A stretch of 64,000 nt of DNA. Origin: Alishewanella jeotgali KCTC 22429. Its GTDB lineage: Bacteria; Pseudomonadota; Gammaproteobacteria; Enterobacterales; Alteromonadaceae. Under the pieces are notes generated by a model. It worked only from the letters and a program-made list of their open reading frames with translations. It was not told the origin of the DNA and ran no database searches. The DNA lies in NCBI RefSeq assembly GCF_000245735.1, contig NZ_AHTH01000028.1:1-64000 (forward strand), in the 5' to 3' direction. Positions 24,431-35,091 of this stretch are shown here, in pieces; position 1 is the stretch's first letter, and every line of letters starts with the position of its first letter. A program made the translations under genes and the position numbers.

Positions 24431-25738
24431 ATGGCCATTCCACAGGAAATTATTAAACGTAAGCGCAATGGTGGCGTGTTAAACGAAGCCGAGATCCGGC
24501 AGTTTGTGCAGGGGCTGACCGACGACAGCTTTAGCGATAGCCAGGCTGCGGCGCTGGCAATGGCGATTTATTTAAATGGCATGACGGTACCGGAAACGGT
24601 GGCGTTGACGCTGGCCATGCGCGACTCCGGTACTGTATTACAATGGCCGGGCCTGAATGGTCCGGTGGTGGATAAACACAGTACTGGCGGCGTCGGTGAC
24701 AAGGTGACCCTGATGCTGGCGCCGATGGTTGCGGCCTGTGGCGCCTTTATGCCCAGTATTGCCGGGCGCGGCCTGGGGCACACCGGTGGTACCGTCGATA
24801 AACTGGAAGCCATACCGGGCTATAGCTGTACGCAACCCCTGACGAAAATTCGCCAGCTGTTACCTGAGCTGGGCTGTGTCATTGTCGGCCAGAGCAGTGA
24901 ACTGGCGCCGGCCGATCGCCGGCTCTATGGGATTCGTGATGTGACGGCGACAGTAGAGTCTATTCCGTTGATTACGGCCTCGATTTTATCGAAAAAACTG
25001 TCCGAGGGGCTGGATGCACTGGTGATGGATGTCAAAGTCGGTAACGGTGCCATTATGGCCACGGCAGAGGATGCCAGTGCCTTAGCCCACAGTATTGTTA
25101 ACACGGCGACTGGCGCCGGTGTCGCCACCCGGGCGCTGATTACTGATATGAATCAGATCCTCGGTACCACCGCCGGTAATGCGCTGGAAGTGGTGGAAAC
25201 ACTGGATTATCTGACCGGCAAATACCGCGAACCACGGTTACACCAGCTGACGCTGGAGCTGGGTGCCAATATGTTGCTACTCGGTAAACGCTATCAGGAT
25301 AAGGCCGCCGCCATCGCTGCGCTGGAATATAGTCTGAGCAGTGGTAAAGCCGCTGAAATCTTTGCCAAAATGGTCAGTGCCTTGGGTGGGCCGGCAGATT
25401 TACTAGAGCGGCCGGATAACTATCTGGCGCAGGCGCCGGTGGTTGTTCCGGTACTGGCTCCACAAACGGGTAAACTGGTCTATACTGATACCGTTGGCTT
25501 GGGGATGGCGGTGGTACGTTTGGGCGGCGGTCGCTCACACCCGGCACAACAAATTGATCCAGCAGTGGGTTTTAGCAACATTGTTGCCGCGGGCACTGAG
25601 GTTAGCGCCGGCGAGCCGATTGCGATGGTGCATGCAGCGACTAGCGAGGCTGCCGCTGTAGCACAAGCGGAATATCTGGCGGCCTGTCAGTTTGGTGCCG
25701 CTGTCAGTTACCCATTATTGCATCAGGTTATCGGCTAA
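24431..25738 (+). CDS. deoA: Thymidine phosphorylase
   Basis: The 435-residue enzyme splits thymidine and deoxyuridine with phosphate to the base and deoxyribose-1-phosphate. The phosphate-binding KHSTGGVGDKVTL (about residue 80), GRGLGHTGGTVDKLE (about 114) and a C-terminal domain beginning near 345 are intact. Its ATG begins immediately after the cdd stop codon, so the two form a pyrimidine-deoxynucleoside salvage operon: Cdd product feeds DeoA. deoC, deoB and deoD are absent here. Confidence 0.95.
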   Translation: MAIPQEIIKRKRNGGVLNEAEIRQFVQGLTDDSFSDSQAAALAMAIYLNGMTVPETVALTLAMRDSGTVLQWPGLNGPVVDKHSTGGVGDKVTLMLAPMVAACGAFMPSIAGRGLGHTGGTVDKLEAIPGYSCTQPLTKIRQLLPELGCVIVGQSSELAPADRRLYGIRDVTATVESIPLITASILSKKLSEGLDALVMDVKVGNGAIMATAEDASALAHSIVNTATGAGVATRALITDMNQILGTTAGNALEVVETLDYLTGKYREPRLHQLTLELGANMLLLGKRYQDKAAAIAALEYSLSSGKAAEIFAKMVSALGGPADLLERPDNYLAQAPVVVPVLAPQTGKLVYTDTVGLGMAVVRLGGGRSHPAQQIDPAVGFSNIVAAGTEVSAGEPIAMVHAATSEAAAVAQAEYLAACQFGAAVSYPLLHQVIG

Positions 25739-25745
25739 CCGAAAG

Positions 25746-25764
25746 GCTGCAGAATTTCTGCAGC
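25746..25764 (+). terminator. Stem-loop between deoA and the next gene
   Basis: GCTGCAG (25746-25752) and CTGCAGC (25758-25764) form a 7-bp stem with a 5-nt loop, 8 bp after the deoA stop. No T-run follows, so it may be an attenuating or processing hairpin. Confidence 0.4.
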
Positions 25765-25795
25765 ATCCGCCCTGATAACACAAGAGGGAATTTTA

Positions 25796-26662
25796 GTGTT
25801 AAGTAGTGCGTTTTATCTGGTGGCGACCTCAATATTGCCCGCAGCTGCTGCGGCGGGCAATCCTACTGTGGTCTGGTTACAAACAGATTGGGCACCGCAC
25901 CAGATCCTGAAAGGGCCACATCTGGGTGAGGGTACCTTTGACCTGATACTTAAGCAGTTAGTGGCGTTACTGCCGCAGTATCAGCATCAAAGCCGCTTAA
26001 TCAGTCTGGGGCGAATTGAGCCGCATTTTCAGCGCAGCGATGAAATTATCTGTATCGCGGGCTCGTTGTATACCGAGGAGCGGGCCAGTACCCGTTATTA
26101 CTCTTTGCCGGTGGCGATCGGCCCGGGCTTCGCGGTAAATTATGTTAGTACTAGCATGGTCGCCGACTATGTTGAAAGCGATCTGACGTTGGATATTAAT
26201 AAGCTGGTACAGCATCCGGAGCTGATTGGCGCCTATCAACCCAACAGGTATTATCCCGAGGTGATGCTACAGGCGATAGGCCAGCAAGGCAGCAATCTGC
26301 TGGCGACAGAGTTTACCAGTGAACTAAATGCGGCAGCGCTGCTGCATTCCCGACGCATCGATTATGTCATTGAATATCCTGAGCGGATGCAGTTTTATCA
26401 GCGTAACCTGGCTTATACCAGCGATATTGCTAGTGCCGCCTTGCTCGGCGCCTCGCCTTACTCGGTGTCCTATATCACTTGCAATAAGCATCCGCTGAGT
26501 CAGCAGCTGATCACCGAGATCAATCAGGTATTGCCGGTATTGTGGCAGGCTGATGATTTTCAGGAGTTGCTGTTTTACTGGCTGGATCAGAACGCCAGAC
26601 AAATTTTGCTGCCGAAATTTCTGCAGTTGAAGCAGCAAATGGCAGAAAAAAACCGGCCATAA
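25796..26662 (+). CDS. Periplasmic binding-fold protein, TIGR02285-like
   Basis: The 288-residue protein has an N-terminal signal (SSAFYLVATSILPAAAAA) and motifs seen in a solute-binding-like family of Gammaproteobacteria: VVWLQTDWAPHQIL, an early ICIAGSLYTEERAS, and GAYQPNRYYPEV. Such proteins look like PBP type 3 relatives but lack a known ligand or transporter partner. GTG 25796 is preceded by GAGGG with about 8-nt spacing. It lies between the deoA operon and a bidirectional terminator. Function is unknown. Confidence 0.65.
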   Translation: MLSSAFYLVATSILPAAAAAGNPTVVWLQTDWAPHQILKGPHLGEGTFDLILKQLVALLPQYQHQSRLISLGRIEPHFQRSDEIICIAGSLYTEERASTRYYSLPVAIGPGFAVNYVSTSMVADYVESDLTLDINKLVQHPELIGAYQPNRYYPEVMLQAIGQQGSNLLATEFTSELNAAALLHSRRIDYVIEYPERMQFYQRNLAYTSDIASAALLGASPYSVSYITCNKHPLSQQLITEINQVLPVLWQADDFQELLFYWLDQNARQILLPKFLQLKQQMAEKNRP

Positions 26663-26676
26663 AGCCGGTTTTGTTT
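26650..26676. terminator. Bidirectional terminator between the binding-fold gene and rho
   Basis: AAACCGGC (26650-26657) pairs with GCCGGTTT (26664-26671) with a 6-nt loop holding the upstream gene's stop. A's precede and T's follow the stem, so it can end both the rightward gene and the leftward rho transcript. Confidence 0.85.
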
Positions 26677-26689
26677 GCTGCAGACAGAA

Positions 26690-27955
26690 TTAAGATTTCT
26701 GCCGCTTCATCGCTTCGAAAAACTCATCGTTGGTTTTGGTCATCGACAGCTTATCGATCAGGAACTCCATGCAATCTGTCTCATCCATTGGATTGAGGAT
26801 CTTGCGTAAAATCCACATTTTTTGCAGCTCTTCCGGTGACGCCAATAACTCTTCGCGGCGGGTACCAGAGCGGTTAAAGTCGATAGCAGGGAATACCCGG
26901 CGCTCAGCAATTTTGCGCGACAGGTGTAATTCCATATTACCGGTACCTTTAAACTCTTCGTAGATAACCTCATCCATTTTCGAGCCGGTATCAACCAGTG
27001 CCGTCGCGATAATGGTCAGGCTGCCACCTTCTTCCACATTACGGGCGGCACCGAAGAAGCGTTTTGGTTTATGCAGGGCGTTGGCATCAACACCACCGGT
27101 TAATACTTTGCCGGAGCTTGGGATCACGGTGTTGTAAGCACGGGCTAAACGGGTAATTGAGTCGAGCAGGATAATCACATCTTTTTTGTGTTCGACCAAG
27201 CGCTTGGCTTTCTCAATCACCATCTCCGCAACCTGGACGTGGCGGCTGGCTGGTTCATCGAAAGTCGAGGCCACCACTTCACCTTTTACCAGGCGTTGCA
27301 TCTCGGTGACTTCTTCCGGACGCTCATCGATCAGTAAGACCATCAGCACACACTCAGGGTGGTTGGCGGCAATCGACTGTGCAATATTCTGTAATAAGAT
27401 GGTTTTACCGGCTTTCGGCGGGGCTACAATAAGACCGCGTTGACCGCGGCCAATCGGCGCTGCCAGATCTAATACCCGGGCCGTGATATCTTCACGGCTG
27501 CCATTACCCCGCTCCATCCGCAGGCGTGAATTGGCATGCAGCGGCGTTAAGTTTTCAAACAGGATCTTATTGCGGGCTTGTTCTGGTTTACCGAAGTTCA
27601 CTTCGCTGACTTTTAACAGCGCGAAATAACGCTCACCTTCTTTTGGTGGCCGGATCAAACCTGAAATACTGTCACCGGTACGCAGGTTAAAACGGCGGAT
27701 CTGACTCGGCGAGACATAGATATCATCCGGGCCGGCCAGATAAGAGCTGTCAGAGGAGCGCAGAAAACCGAAGCCGTCCTGTAGAATTTCCAGTACGCCA
27801 TCACCGTAAATTTCTTCACCGTTTTTGGCATGGGCTTTCAGGATGGCGAAAATGATGTCTTGCTTGCGCAGACGGGCCATATTTTCCTGGCCCATAGACT
27901 CAGCCAGCTCAACCAGTTCGCTAATTGGCTTCAGTTTCAGTTCTGTTAAATGCAT
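26690..27955 (-). CDS. rho: Transcription termination factor Rho
   Basis: The 421-residue hexameric RNA translocase ends factor-dependent transcription. The N-terminal helical domain ([19 protein letters not shown]) leads into the primary RNA-binding cold-shock domain (about 50-125; [21 protein letters not shown] split across it). The ATPase has Walker A APPKAGKT (about 178), Walker B VIILLDS (about 262) and Q-loop/R-loop motifs. Length matches E. coli (419). The 157-bp leader to trxA's terminator contains no convincing rhoL-like leader peptide. Confidence 0.99.
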   Translation of the reverse strand: MHLTELKLKPISELVELAESMGQENMARLRKQDIIFAILKAHAKNGEEIYGDGVLEILQDGFGFLRSSDSSYLAGPDDIYVSPSQIRRFNLRTGDSISGLIRPPKEGERYFALLKVSEVNFGKPEQARNKILFENLTPLHANSRLRMERGNGSREDITARVLDLAAPIGRGQRGLIVAPPKAGKTILLQNIAQSIAANHPECVLMVLLIDERPEEVTEMQRLVKGEVVASTFDEPASRHVQVAEMVIEKAKRLVEHKKDVIILLDSITRLARAYNTVIPSSGKVLTGGVDANALHKPKRFFGAARNVEEGGSLTIIATALVDTGSKMDEVIYEEFKGTGNMELHLSRKIAERRVFPAIDFNRSGTRREELLASPEELQKMWILRKILNPMDETDCMEFLIDKLSMTKTNDEFFEAMKRQKS

Positions 27956-28112
27956 ATTTGATGGGTTCTTGTTGGTAAAAACAGAGTAAAAGCTTATCGG
28001 TTCGATAAAAATAAGGGATTGAAGTTGGTTTTTTCGACAGACAAGCGTGGTTCAGGACTTTTGCTATTGCACACAATAGCAGCTGATAATGACTGCGTCC
28101 AGCAGACAATTT

Positions 28113-28140
28113 AAAAAGGCGTATAAAAATACGCCTTTTT
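28113..28140. terminator. Terminator between trxA and rho
   Basis: AAAAAGGCGTA (28113-28123) pairs perfectly with TACGCCTTTTT (28130-28140) around a 6-nt loop. It lies 12 bp past the trxA stop and has T-runs in both directions, so it ends the leftward trxA transcript and separates it from rho. Confidence 0.93.
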
Positions 28141-28151
28141 TCGTACTGTGC

Positions 28152-28478
28152 TTAGATATTGCTATCCAGGAACTGCTTTAACTGGGTTTTTGACAGCGCA
28201 CCGACCTTGGTTGCTGCAACCTGACCGTTTTTGAATAACAGTAGGGTTGGAATACCACGAATACCAAACTTAGGTGGTGTGTTTGGATTCTGGTCGATAT
28301 TGACCTTAGCAACAGTCACTTTACCGGCGTATTCAGCTGCGACATCATCCAGGATTGGCGCGATCATTTTACAAGGCCCACACCACTCTGCCCAGAAGTC
28401 TACCAGTACCGGCGCTTCTGCTTTTAACACGTCAGTTTCGAAACTGTCGTCAGAAACCTGTAAAATATGTTCGCTCAT
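28152..28478 (-). CDS. trxA: Thioredoxin 1
   Basis: The 108-residue cytoplasmic dithiol reductase supplies electrons to ribonucleotide reductase, methionine sulfoxide reductase and, across the membrane, DsbD-type proteins. The active site WCGPCK sits near residue 32, the cis-proline is in RGIPTLLLF, and the buried aspartate is in VDFWAEW. The gene is divergent from rhlB with a 101-bp gap and upstream of rho, as in E. coli. Confidence 0.98.
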   Translation of the reverse strand: MSEHILQVSDDSFETDVLKAEAPVLVDFWAEWCGPCKMIAPILDDVAAEYAGKVTVAKVNIDQNPNTPPKFGIRGIPTLLLFKNGQVAATKVGALSKTQLKQFLDSNI

Positions 28479-28579
28479 CTATTTCTCCGTTCAGGCTGTG
28501 CAGTTACACTGCAAATATCTATTATCAATTTAATCGCGGCTGTTTCTTATTGCAAGCGTAACAGTTATGCTAGGCAGGT

Positions 28580-29860
28580 ATGAATAAAACACACTTAACA
28601 TCGCATAAATTCGCCGATTTCGCATTGGCACCCCAGGTTCTTGACGCTTTGAATGCGCAAGGTTTCGGTTATTGTACGCCAATTCAGGCCCAATGTTTAC
28701 CCCTGGCGTTAGCTGGCAAAGATATTGCCGGTCAAGCGCAAACAGGTACGGGTAAAACCCTGGCTTTCTTGACGGCGACCTTTCACCATCTGCTGACCCA
28801 TGCGCCAAAAGGCTCAGGCCAACCGCGGGCTATTATTATGGCTCCTACGCGCGAACTGGCCGTTCAGATCCATAATGATGCCGTAATGCTGGCGCAAAAA
28901 GCCAACCTGCGGCTTGGTCTGATCTATGGGGGCGAGGGCTATGATTCTCAACGCCAGGCGCTGGAGCAGGGTGTAGATATTTTAATTGGTACCACCGGCC
29001 GGCTGATCGATTACCTGAAACAAGGTTTGTACGACCTGTCACAAATTCAGGTCGTGGTGCTGGATGAAGCAGATCGGATGTTTGATCTTGGCTTTATCAA
29101 AGATATCCGCTTTATGTTTAACCGGATGCCGCCGGCGACTGAACGCTTAAGTCTATTATTCTCTGCCACCCTGTCATATAAAGTGCAGGAACTGGCGTTT
29201 GAGAAGATGAATCAGCCGGTACATATCCATATCGCGCCGGAAGAAATGACTGGTAGCCGGATCAGTGAAGAACTGTTCTATCCGGCGCATGAACATAAGA
29301 TGCCGCTGTTGCTAACGCTGTTGGAAGAGGAATGGCCGGATAAAGCCATTGTGTTTGCCAATACCAAGCATGCCTGTGAAGATGTCTATCATTGGTTAGA
29401 CGCCGATGGTCACCGGGTTGGCTTATTGACCGGTGACGTGATCCAGAAAAAGCGGCTGAAAATCCTCGATGATTTTACTACCGGCAAACTGGATATCCTG
29501 GTGGCGACCGATGTTGCCGCCCGTGGTTTACATATCCCGAAAGTCAGCCATGTTTTTAACTACGATTTGCCGGATGACTGCGAAGACTACGTACATCGCA
29601 TTGGCCGCACCGGTCGCGCTGGCGAGAGTGGTAAAGCGATCAGTTTTGCCTGCGAACGTTATGCGTTAAATCTGACGGCGATTGAAGACTATATCAAGCA
29701 TCCGATCCCGGTTACCCAGTACGACGTGGATGCCTTGCTGACCGATCTTACCCCGCCAAAACCGCGGGTCAGACGCCGCCCGGGCCAGGCCCGCAGTGGT
29801 GGTCGCAGCCATAGTGGACGCAGTAGCCATGGCGCCAGAGCCCCGCGTAATCGCCCCTGA
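28580..29860 (+). CDS. rhlB: ATP-dependent RNA helicase RhlB
   Basis: The 426-residue DEAD-box helicase is part of the RNA degradosome in enterobacteria and unwinds structured RNA for RNase E/PNPase. Q-motif GYCTPIQAQ, Walker [13 protein letters not shown] ([11 protein letters not shown]), SAT and HRIGRTGR are present. The C-terminal tail is rich in R, G and S ([17 protein letters not shown]), typical of RNA-binding tails. It overlaps gppA by 32 bp and is divergent from trxA, matching the E. coli arrangement. Confidence 0.98.
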   Translation: MNKTHLTSHKFADFALAPQVLDALNAQGFGYCTPIQAQCLPLALAGKDIAGQAQTGTGKTLAFLTATFHHLLTHAPKGSGQPRAIIMAPTRELAVQIHNDAVMLAQKANLRLGLIYGGEGYDSQRQALEQGVDILIGTTGRLIDYLKQGLYDLSQIQVVVLDEADRMFDLGFIKDIRFMFNRMPPATERLSLLFSATLSYKVQELAFEKMNQPVHIHIAPEEMTGSRISEELFYPAHEHKMPLLLTLLEEEWPDKAIVFANTKHACEDVYHWLDADGHRVGLLTGDVIQKKRLKILDDFTTGKLDILVATDVAARGLHIPKVSHVFNYDLPDDCEDYVHRIGRTGRAGESGKAISFACERYALNLTAIEDYIKHPIPVTQYDVDALLTDLTPPKPRVRRRPGQARSGGRSHSGRSSHGARAPRNRP

Positions 29861-31373
29861 TCTCACCGCAGCCAAAGTGGCTACGCCTTCACCGCATAGT
29901 GATATCTATGCGGTGATCGATCTTGGCTCCAACAGCTTTCATATGCTGATGGTCAAGGTGGTCGGCGGCTCGGTGCAAGTGATTGGCCGGGTCAAACGCA
30001 AGGTCAGGCTGGCGGCCGGTTTAAACGACAGCTTGGTGCTCAGTCATAAAGCAATGAAACGTGGCTGGGAGTGCCTGGCCCTTTTCGCCGAGCGCCTGCA
30101 GGACATCCCCAGTCAGAATATCCGTATCGTTGGCACCGCGACTTTGCGCCTGGCGCGCAATGTCAGCAGCTTTTTAACCGAGGCCGAAGCCATTTTAGGG
30201 CAAAAAGTCGAGGTGATTAGCGGCGAGGACGAAGCCCGCATCATTTATCTGGGCGTGGCCCATACCTCCAACAGCGACAGCAGTCGCCTGGTGATTGATA
30301 TTGGTGGCGCCAGTACCGAGGTGGTGATTGGTCAGGGCTTTAGCCCGAAACAGCTGGCCAGTTTAAATATGGGCTGTGTCACCTACCTGGAACGCTATTT
30401 CAGCGATCAGCAACTGAGCGAAGAGAACTTTTTGGCGGCGATAGCTGCGGCTGAGCAACAAATTCAGCCTATTGTCAGCGAGTTCCGGCAGGCAGGCTGG
30501 CAGCTGGCAGTGGGCGCATCGGGCACAGTGCAGGCGGTACAGGAAATGCTGGTGGCTCAGGGTAAAGACGAAGTGATTACCCTGCAAAAGCTGGATGATA
30601 TCTTGCAGCAGGTGATGGCCTGTGGCCAGTTGCCGCAGCTAAACCTGGTTGGACTGGCGCAGGAACGCAAGCAGGTATTTCCATCCGGCTTAGCCATTCT
30701 GATTGCCCTGTTCCGGCAGCTGGATATTCAGGGCATGACATTGTCTGGCGGAGCGCTGCGTGAGGGTATATTGTACAGTATGCTGCCACAACTGCAGGAT
30801 GCCAATGTCCGGCACCGTACCGTAAACAGTCTGATGGTCCGCTATTTTATTGACCAGCAGCATGCGCAGCGGGTAGCTGAGATGGCACTGGAACTGGCGG
30901 CGCAATTACAAAGTCGCTGGGATCTGCAGAAGTTTGAAGGCCTGAGCATGCTGCGGTGCAGTGCCTTGTTGCATGAACTTGGCCTGTTAATCGAATACAA
31001 AAACCACCACCATCATGGTGCCTATATTATCAGCCACTCCGACTTACCCGGCTTTACCCGCGCACAGCAGCAGTTGTTAATGGCTCTGGTACATAATCAT
31101 CGCGCCGAAATCATGCCTGAAGTACTGGCCCGGCAAACGATGACATCAGTGGTGCTGGCGGTGCGTCTGACCCGTATCCTGCGCCTGGCGGTGATATTGT
31201 CGATGCGACGCCGACATGAGGCCCTGCCTCAGGTCTCGATCAGCGCTAAGGCAGAAAGCCTGGAACTGGTGTTACCGAACGGTTGGCTGGAACAACACCC
31301 TTTGATGCGTGCCGAGCTGGAACAGGAAATCCAGTACCAGCAACAAGCGGGTTGGCAGCTGAGTATCAATTAA
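29829..31373 (+). CDS. gppA: Guanosine-5'-triphosphate,3'-diphosphate pyrophosphatase / exopolyphosphatase
   Basis: The protein of about 514 residues hydrolyses pppGpp to ppGpp and can degrade polyphosphate, linking to the stringent response. ASKHA-type motifs are [12 protein letters not shown] (about residue 31), [14 protein letters not shown] (about 155), VGASGTVQA and [11 protein letters not shown]-terminal HD-like domain covers about 320-500. Sequence follows E. coli GppA closely. I prefer ATG 29829; a GTG at 29796 would add 11 residues inside rhlB. The overlap suggests rhlB-gppA coupling. Confidence 0.92.
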   Translation: MAPEPRVIAPDLTAAKVATPSPHSDIYAVIDLGSNSFHMLMVKVVGGSVQVIGRVKRKVRLAAGLNDSLVLSHKAMKRGWECLALFAERLQDIPSQNIRIVGTATLRLARNVSSFLTEAEAILGQKVEVISGEDEARIIYLGVAHTSNSDSSRLVIDIGGASTEVVIGQGFSPKQLASLNMGCVTYLERYFSDQQLSEENFLAAIAAAEQQIQPIVSEFRQAGWQLAVGASGTVQAVQEMLVAQGKDEVITLQKLDDILQQVMACGQLPQLNLVGLAQERKQVFPSGLAILIALFRQLDIQGMTLSGGALREGILYSMLPQLQDANVRHRTVNSLMVRYFIDQQHAQRVAEMALELAAQLQSRWDLQKFEGLSMLRCSALLHELGLLIEYKNHHHHGAYIISHSDLPGFTRAQQQLLMALVHNHRAEIMPEVLARQTMTSVVLAVRLTRILRLAVILSMRRRHEALPQVSISAKAESLELVLPNGWLEQHPLMRAELEQEIQYQQQAGWQLSIN

Positions 31374-31409
31374 GCGGGCTTTGCCGGGCGCCTGCTGCGT
31401 GGCAGAGGC

Positions 31410-32427
<1,018 letters not shown>

Positions 32428-33207
32428 TTAGTGATCCTCAAGTTGAAATAGCCGGCAGCTATTAGCATAGGTTTGCGCTGCGATTTCGGCCAACTCACGG
32501 CCAGTCAGCCGCGCGACCTCCGCCGCTATCGCCGGCAGTAACGCCGGGGTATTACGTTTTGGTCTGGGTCTTACCGTTCTGGGGAGTAAGTAAGGGGCGT
32601 CGGTCTCCAGAATTAAGCGATCGGCCGGAATATAGTGGATGGCTTGCTGTAATGCCTGACCGCGACGTTCGTCGCAGAGCCAGCCGGTGATGCCAATATA
32701 GAGCCCCAGATCCAGGTAAGCTTGGAGCTGACTGCGATCGCCGGTAAAACAGTGGGCGATGCCATAGCTGATTTGTTGCTCGTTTAGCATCGCCAGTTGG
32801 GTAGCAAAGGCATCCCGTTCATGCAGATACAGCGCTTTATCGAGCTGTTTGGCCAGTTGCAGCTGCTCGGCAAACACCTGTTGTTGTTGCTGACGCGGCG
32901 AAAAATCGCGGTTAAAGTCCAAGCCACATTCGCCAATCGCGACTACGCCAGGCTGAAGCGCCAGCTGTTGCAGGCTAGCCAGCCAGTCACTACTAACCTG
33001 CGCCGCCTGATGCGGATGGACGCCTGCCGTGGTGTAGCAGTTCGCATACTGCTGGCGGAACCCAAGGTTGTATTGGCTTTCTGCCAGCTCACTGCTAATT
33101 AATAACAGGCGCTCTACGCCAGCCGCCTGCGCCTCGTCCACAATAGCGGCTTCCTGACCGGCAAATTGCGGGCTAAATAAATTTACCCCGGCATCAAACC
33201 AGCGCAT
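32428..33207 (-). CDS. tatD: TatD-family metal-dependent DNase
   Basis: The 259-residue TIM-barrel hydrolase is a 3'-5' exonuclease that processes damaged DNA and RNA; the link to Tat export is only by position. Metal ligands are visible in AGVHPHQAAQV (about residue 63), IGECGLDFNRDFSP (about 95), HCFTGDR (about 152) and ILETDAPYLLPR (about 202). The N-terminal HxH motif is replaced by MRWFDAGVNLFS, as in E. coli TatD. The gene is tightly packed with hemB and the preceding small gene. Confidence 0.96.
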   Translation of the reverse strand: MRWFDAGVNLFSPQFAGQEAAIVDEAQAAGVERLLLISSELAESQYNLGFRQQYANCYTTAGVHPHQAAQVSSDWLASLQQLALQPGVVAIGECGLDFNRDFSPRQQQQQVFAEQLQLAKQLDKALYLHERDAFATQLAMLNEQQISYGIAHCFTGDRSQLQAYLDLGLYIGITGWLCDERRGQALQQAIHYIPADRLILETDAPYLLPRTVRPRPKRNTPALLPAIAAEVARLTGRELAEIAAQTYANSCRLFQLEDH

Positions 33208-33208
33208 C

Positions 33209-33703
33209 CTAGTTGCTGCGCACCACTTTCAGGGTGCGGTTGCTGCCATCTTTGCCCAAATAGAAAGCGCCCAGCATGCCACGCTTAATGTAGATGCGCT
33301 CACCGCTTTGTAGTGGGAATTGGCCAGAGCCGCTCTGACGCCAGATCTGGCCATTATCCAGCTCAATAATCATTTCTTTACGTGGACTCAGGCTAAGCTT
33401 GGTAACAGTGGCATAGAGTTGGTCCACCGGATCTGCCGCGACCTGACGATGTTCTTTGCCAAAATTATCCGTGGCTGACGCGGTAGTAGTGGCTTGCCGC
33501 GCGCGTTCAGCGGCCTGTGGTGCCGGGCTGGCGGTGGTGCCTGCTGTACGTAGATTAATTTCGTCATAGCAGACCAGCCGCTTTAACGCATTTTGCTCGG
33601 TACGGCACTGCTCTAATTGCGCTGCCAGCGAACTTTGCGCCTGTAGCATGGGGCTGGCTAACAGTAACAGAGCGAAAGTTGAAGTAGTAAACAGTAATTT
33701 CAT
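33209..33703 (-). CDS. Small periplasmic protein between tatC and tatD, unknown function
   Basis: The 164-residue protein has a signal peptide ([21 protein letters not shown]). A short motif [21 protein letters not shown] follows, of the C...RLxCYD kind found at the start of many secreted proteins (for example VasI-like). A low-complexity Ala/Thr stretch comes next, then a beta-rich C-terminal domain (about 92-164; [20 protein letters not shown]). It is not in the E. coli tat cluster. It overlaps tatC by 4 bp, so expression is coupled to the Tat genes. Confidence 0.72.
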   Translation of the reverse strand: MKLLFTTSTFALLLLASPMLQAQSSLAAQLEQCRTEQNALKRLVCYDEINLRTAGTTASPAPQAAERARQATTTASATDNFGKEHRQVAADPVDQLYATVTKLSLSPRKEMIIELDNGQIWRQSGSGQFPLQSGERIYIKRGMLGAFYLGKDGSNRTLKVVRSN

Positions 33704-34452
33704 GGTTCTTGTTCCTGCGAGGGTTCATCAGTCTTGGGCTGATAAAAACGGCTGAGCCAAAGGCCGGCTTCAAACAACAGCCACATCGGAATAGCCAGTA
33801 GGGTTTGTGATAAGACATCAGGTGGTGTTAACAACATGCCAAGCACAAAGGCGCCGACAATAATATAGGGGCGTTTTTCGGCCAGAGCCTGCCGGGTTAC
33901 GCTGCCGCTCCAGATCAATAACAGAATCGCGATCGGGATCTCAAAAGATAAACCAAAGGCAAAGAACAGCTTCAGCACGAAATCCAGATAGCTGCTGATA
34001 TCGGTAGCGATGGTGACACCGGCCGGCGCGACACTGGTAAAAAAGGCGAAAATCAGTGGGAAGACCACAAAATAGGCAAAGGCAATACCGGCGTAGAATA
34101 GCAGGGTGCTACTGAATACCAGCGGCGCCATCAGTTTTTTCTCACGGCTATATAGCGCCGGCGCAATAAATTGCCAGACTTGCCACAGAATATACGGAAT
34201 AGCCAGACAGATCGCGACGATAAAGGTCAGCTTAAAGGGCGCAAAAAAGGGGGCTGCAACATCAGTGGCAATCATGCTGGTGCCTTCCGGCAACACCGCC
34301 AGCAGTGGTTCTGCCAACAGGGCGTAGATATCACGCGCAAAGTAAGCCAGTGCGGCAAAGACGATTAAGACCGCAATAACGCAGCGGAGCAGACGGTTAC
34401 GTAACTCGACGAGGTGACCTAACAGGCTGTCAGGATCCGGTTTTGTTTTCAT
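33700..34452 (-). CDS. tatC: Sec-independent translocase subunit TatC
   Basis: The 250-residue six-helix protein recognises the twin-arginine signal of folded export substrates. The N-terminal [12 protein letters not shown] carries the conserved LRxR region. The glutamate-bearing loop [14 protein letters not shown] and the family signature around [18 protein letters not shown] are visible. It overlaps tatB by 23 bp. The Tat system is needed here for periplasmic cofactor enzymes. Confidence 0.98.
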   Translation of the reverse strand: MKTKPDPDSLLGHLVELRNRLLRCVIAVLIVFAALAYFARDIYALLAEPLLAVLPEGTSMIATDVAAPFFAPFKLTFIVAICLAIPYILWQVWQFIAPALYSREKKLMAPLVFSSTLLFYAGIAFAYFVVFPLIFAFFTSVAPAGVTIATDISSYLDFVLKLFFAFGLSFEIPIAILLLIWSGSVTRQALAEKRPYIIVGAFVLGMLLTPPDVLSQTLLAIPMWLLFEAGLWLSRFYQPKTDEPSQEQEP

Positions 34453-34807
34453 TCTTTACAGCGGTCTCTTCGGCAGTTGGTGCTGGAGTTTCTGGGGTTG
34501 GCACTGGCAAAGGTGTAGCCTGAGCAGCACTGGCCGGGCGCACTGCATTTGCCGCTTCGGTGAGCTCCTTTAGCGCTGCGGTTTCCTCCGCAGTCAGATT
34601 AACCAGGCCTTTGGCCTCAGCGTCTTTTAGCTTTTGATGCAACTCATGTACGCGCAGATTGTCATTCAGCTCAGCCTGCATTTGCTGGCCAAACTGTTTG
34701 ATACTGCGCACTGTCTTCACGGTACTGCGGATGGCACCGGGCAGCCGTTCCGGTCCCAGCACCAGCAGGGCGACCACCGCGATAACCAGCAGTTCCCAAA
34801 AGCCCAT
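34430..34807 (-). CDS. tatB: Sec-independent translocase subunit TatB
   Basis: The 125-residue protein has one N-terminal membrane helix ([23 protein letters not shown]) with the TatB-specific glutamate and GPERLP hinge. An amphipathic helix and a long acidic C-terminal tail rich in A, P and T follow. It forms the substrate-receptor complex with TatC. It lies 2 bp after tatA and overlaps tatC. Confidence 0.96.
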   Translation of the reverse strand: MGFWELLVIAVVALLVLGPERLPGAIRSTVKTVRSIKQFGQQMQAELNDNLRVHELHQKLKDAEAKGLVNLTAEETAALKELTEAANAVRPASAAQATPLPVPTPETPAPTAEETAVKNENKTGS

Positions 34808-34809
34808 AA

Positions 34810-35061
34810 TCAGACTTTATCTTTTTCTTTGTTAACCGTGTCGCTGTTCGCAGCAGTGTTTTTCTGCTCTGGCAGCTGTTGTGGCTTTTGCTCGGCAGCT
34901 GGCTGTTCCGGTTGCTCTTCATCTTTAATTGAGCTGCGGAATCCTTTGATGGCTGAGCCTAAATCAGAGCCAATACCGCGCAGCTTCTTGGTGCCGAACA
35001 GCAAAACAATAATCGCCAATACAATCAACAGTTGCCAGATACTAATACCACCAAAACCCAT
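34810..35061 (-). CDS. tatA: Sec-independent translocase subunit TatA
   Basis: The 83-residue pore-forming protein begins [19 protein letters not shown], continues with the [14 protein letters not shown] hinge and amphipathic helix, and ends in a K/E-rich tail. It multimerises on demand to pass folded proteins. It is the first tat gene after ubiB, as in E. coli. Confidence 0.97.
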   Translation of the reverse strand: MGFGGISIWQLLIVLAIIVLLFGTKKLRGIGSDLGSAIKGFRSSIKDEEQPEQPAAEQKPQQLPEQKNTAANSDTVNKEKDKV

Positions 35062-35091
35062 GCTCTTATCCTCGGAATTGCCTGACTGCTG

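Noticed and set aside
27921..28109. rhoL-like leader peptide upstream of rho
   Set aside because: The frame overlaps the rho start, does not resemble RhoL and has no clear ribosome-binding site.
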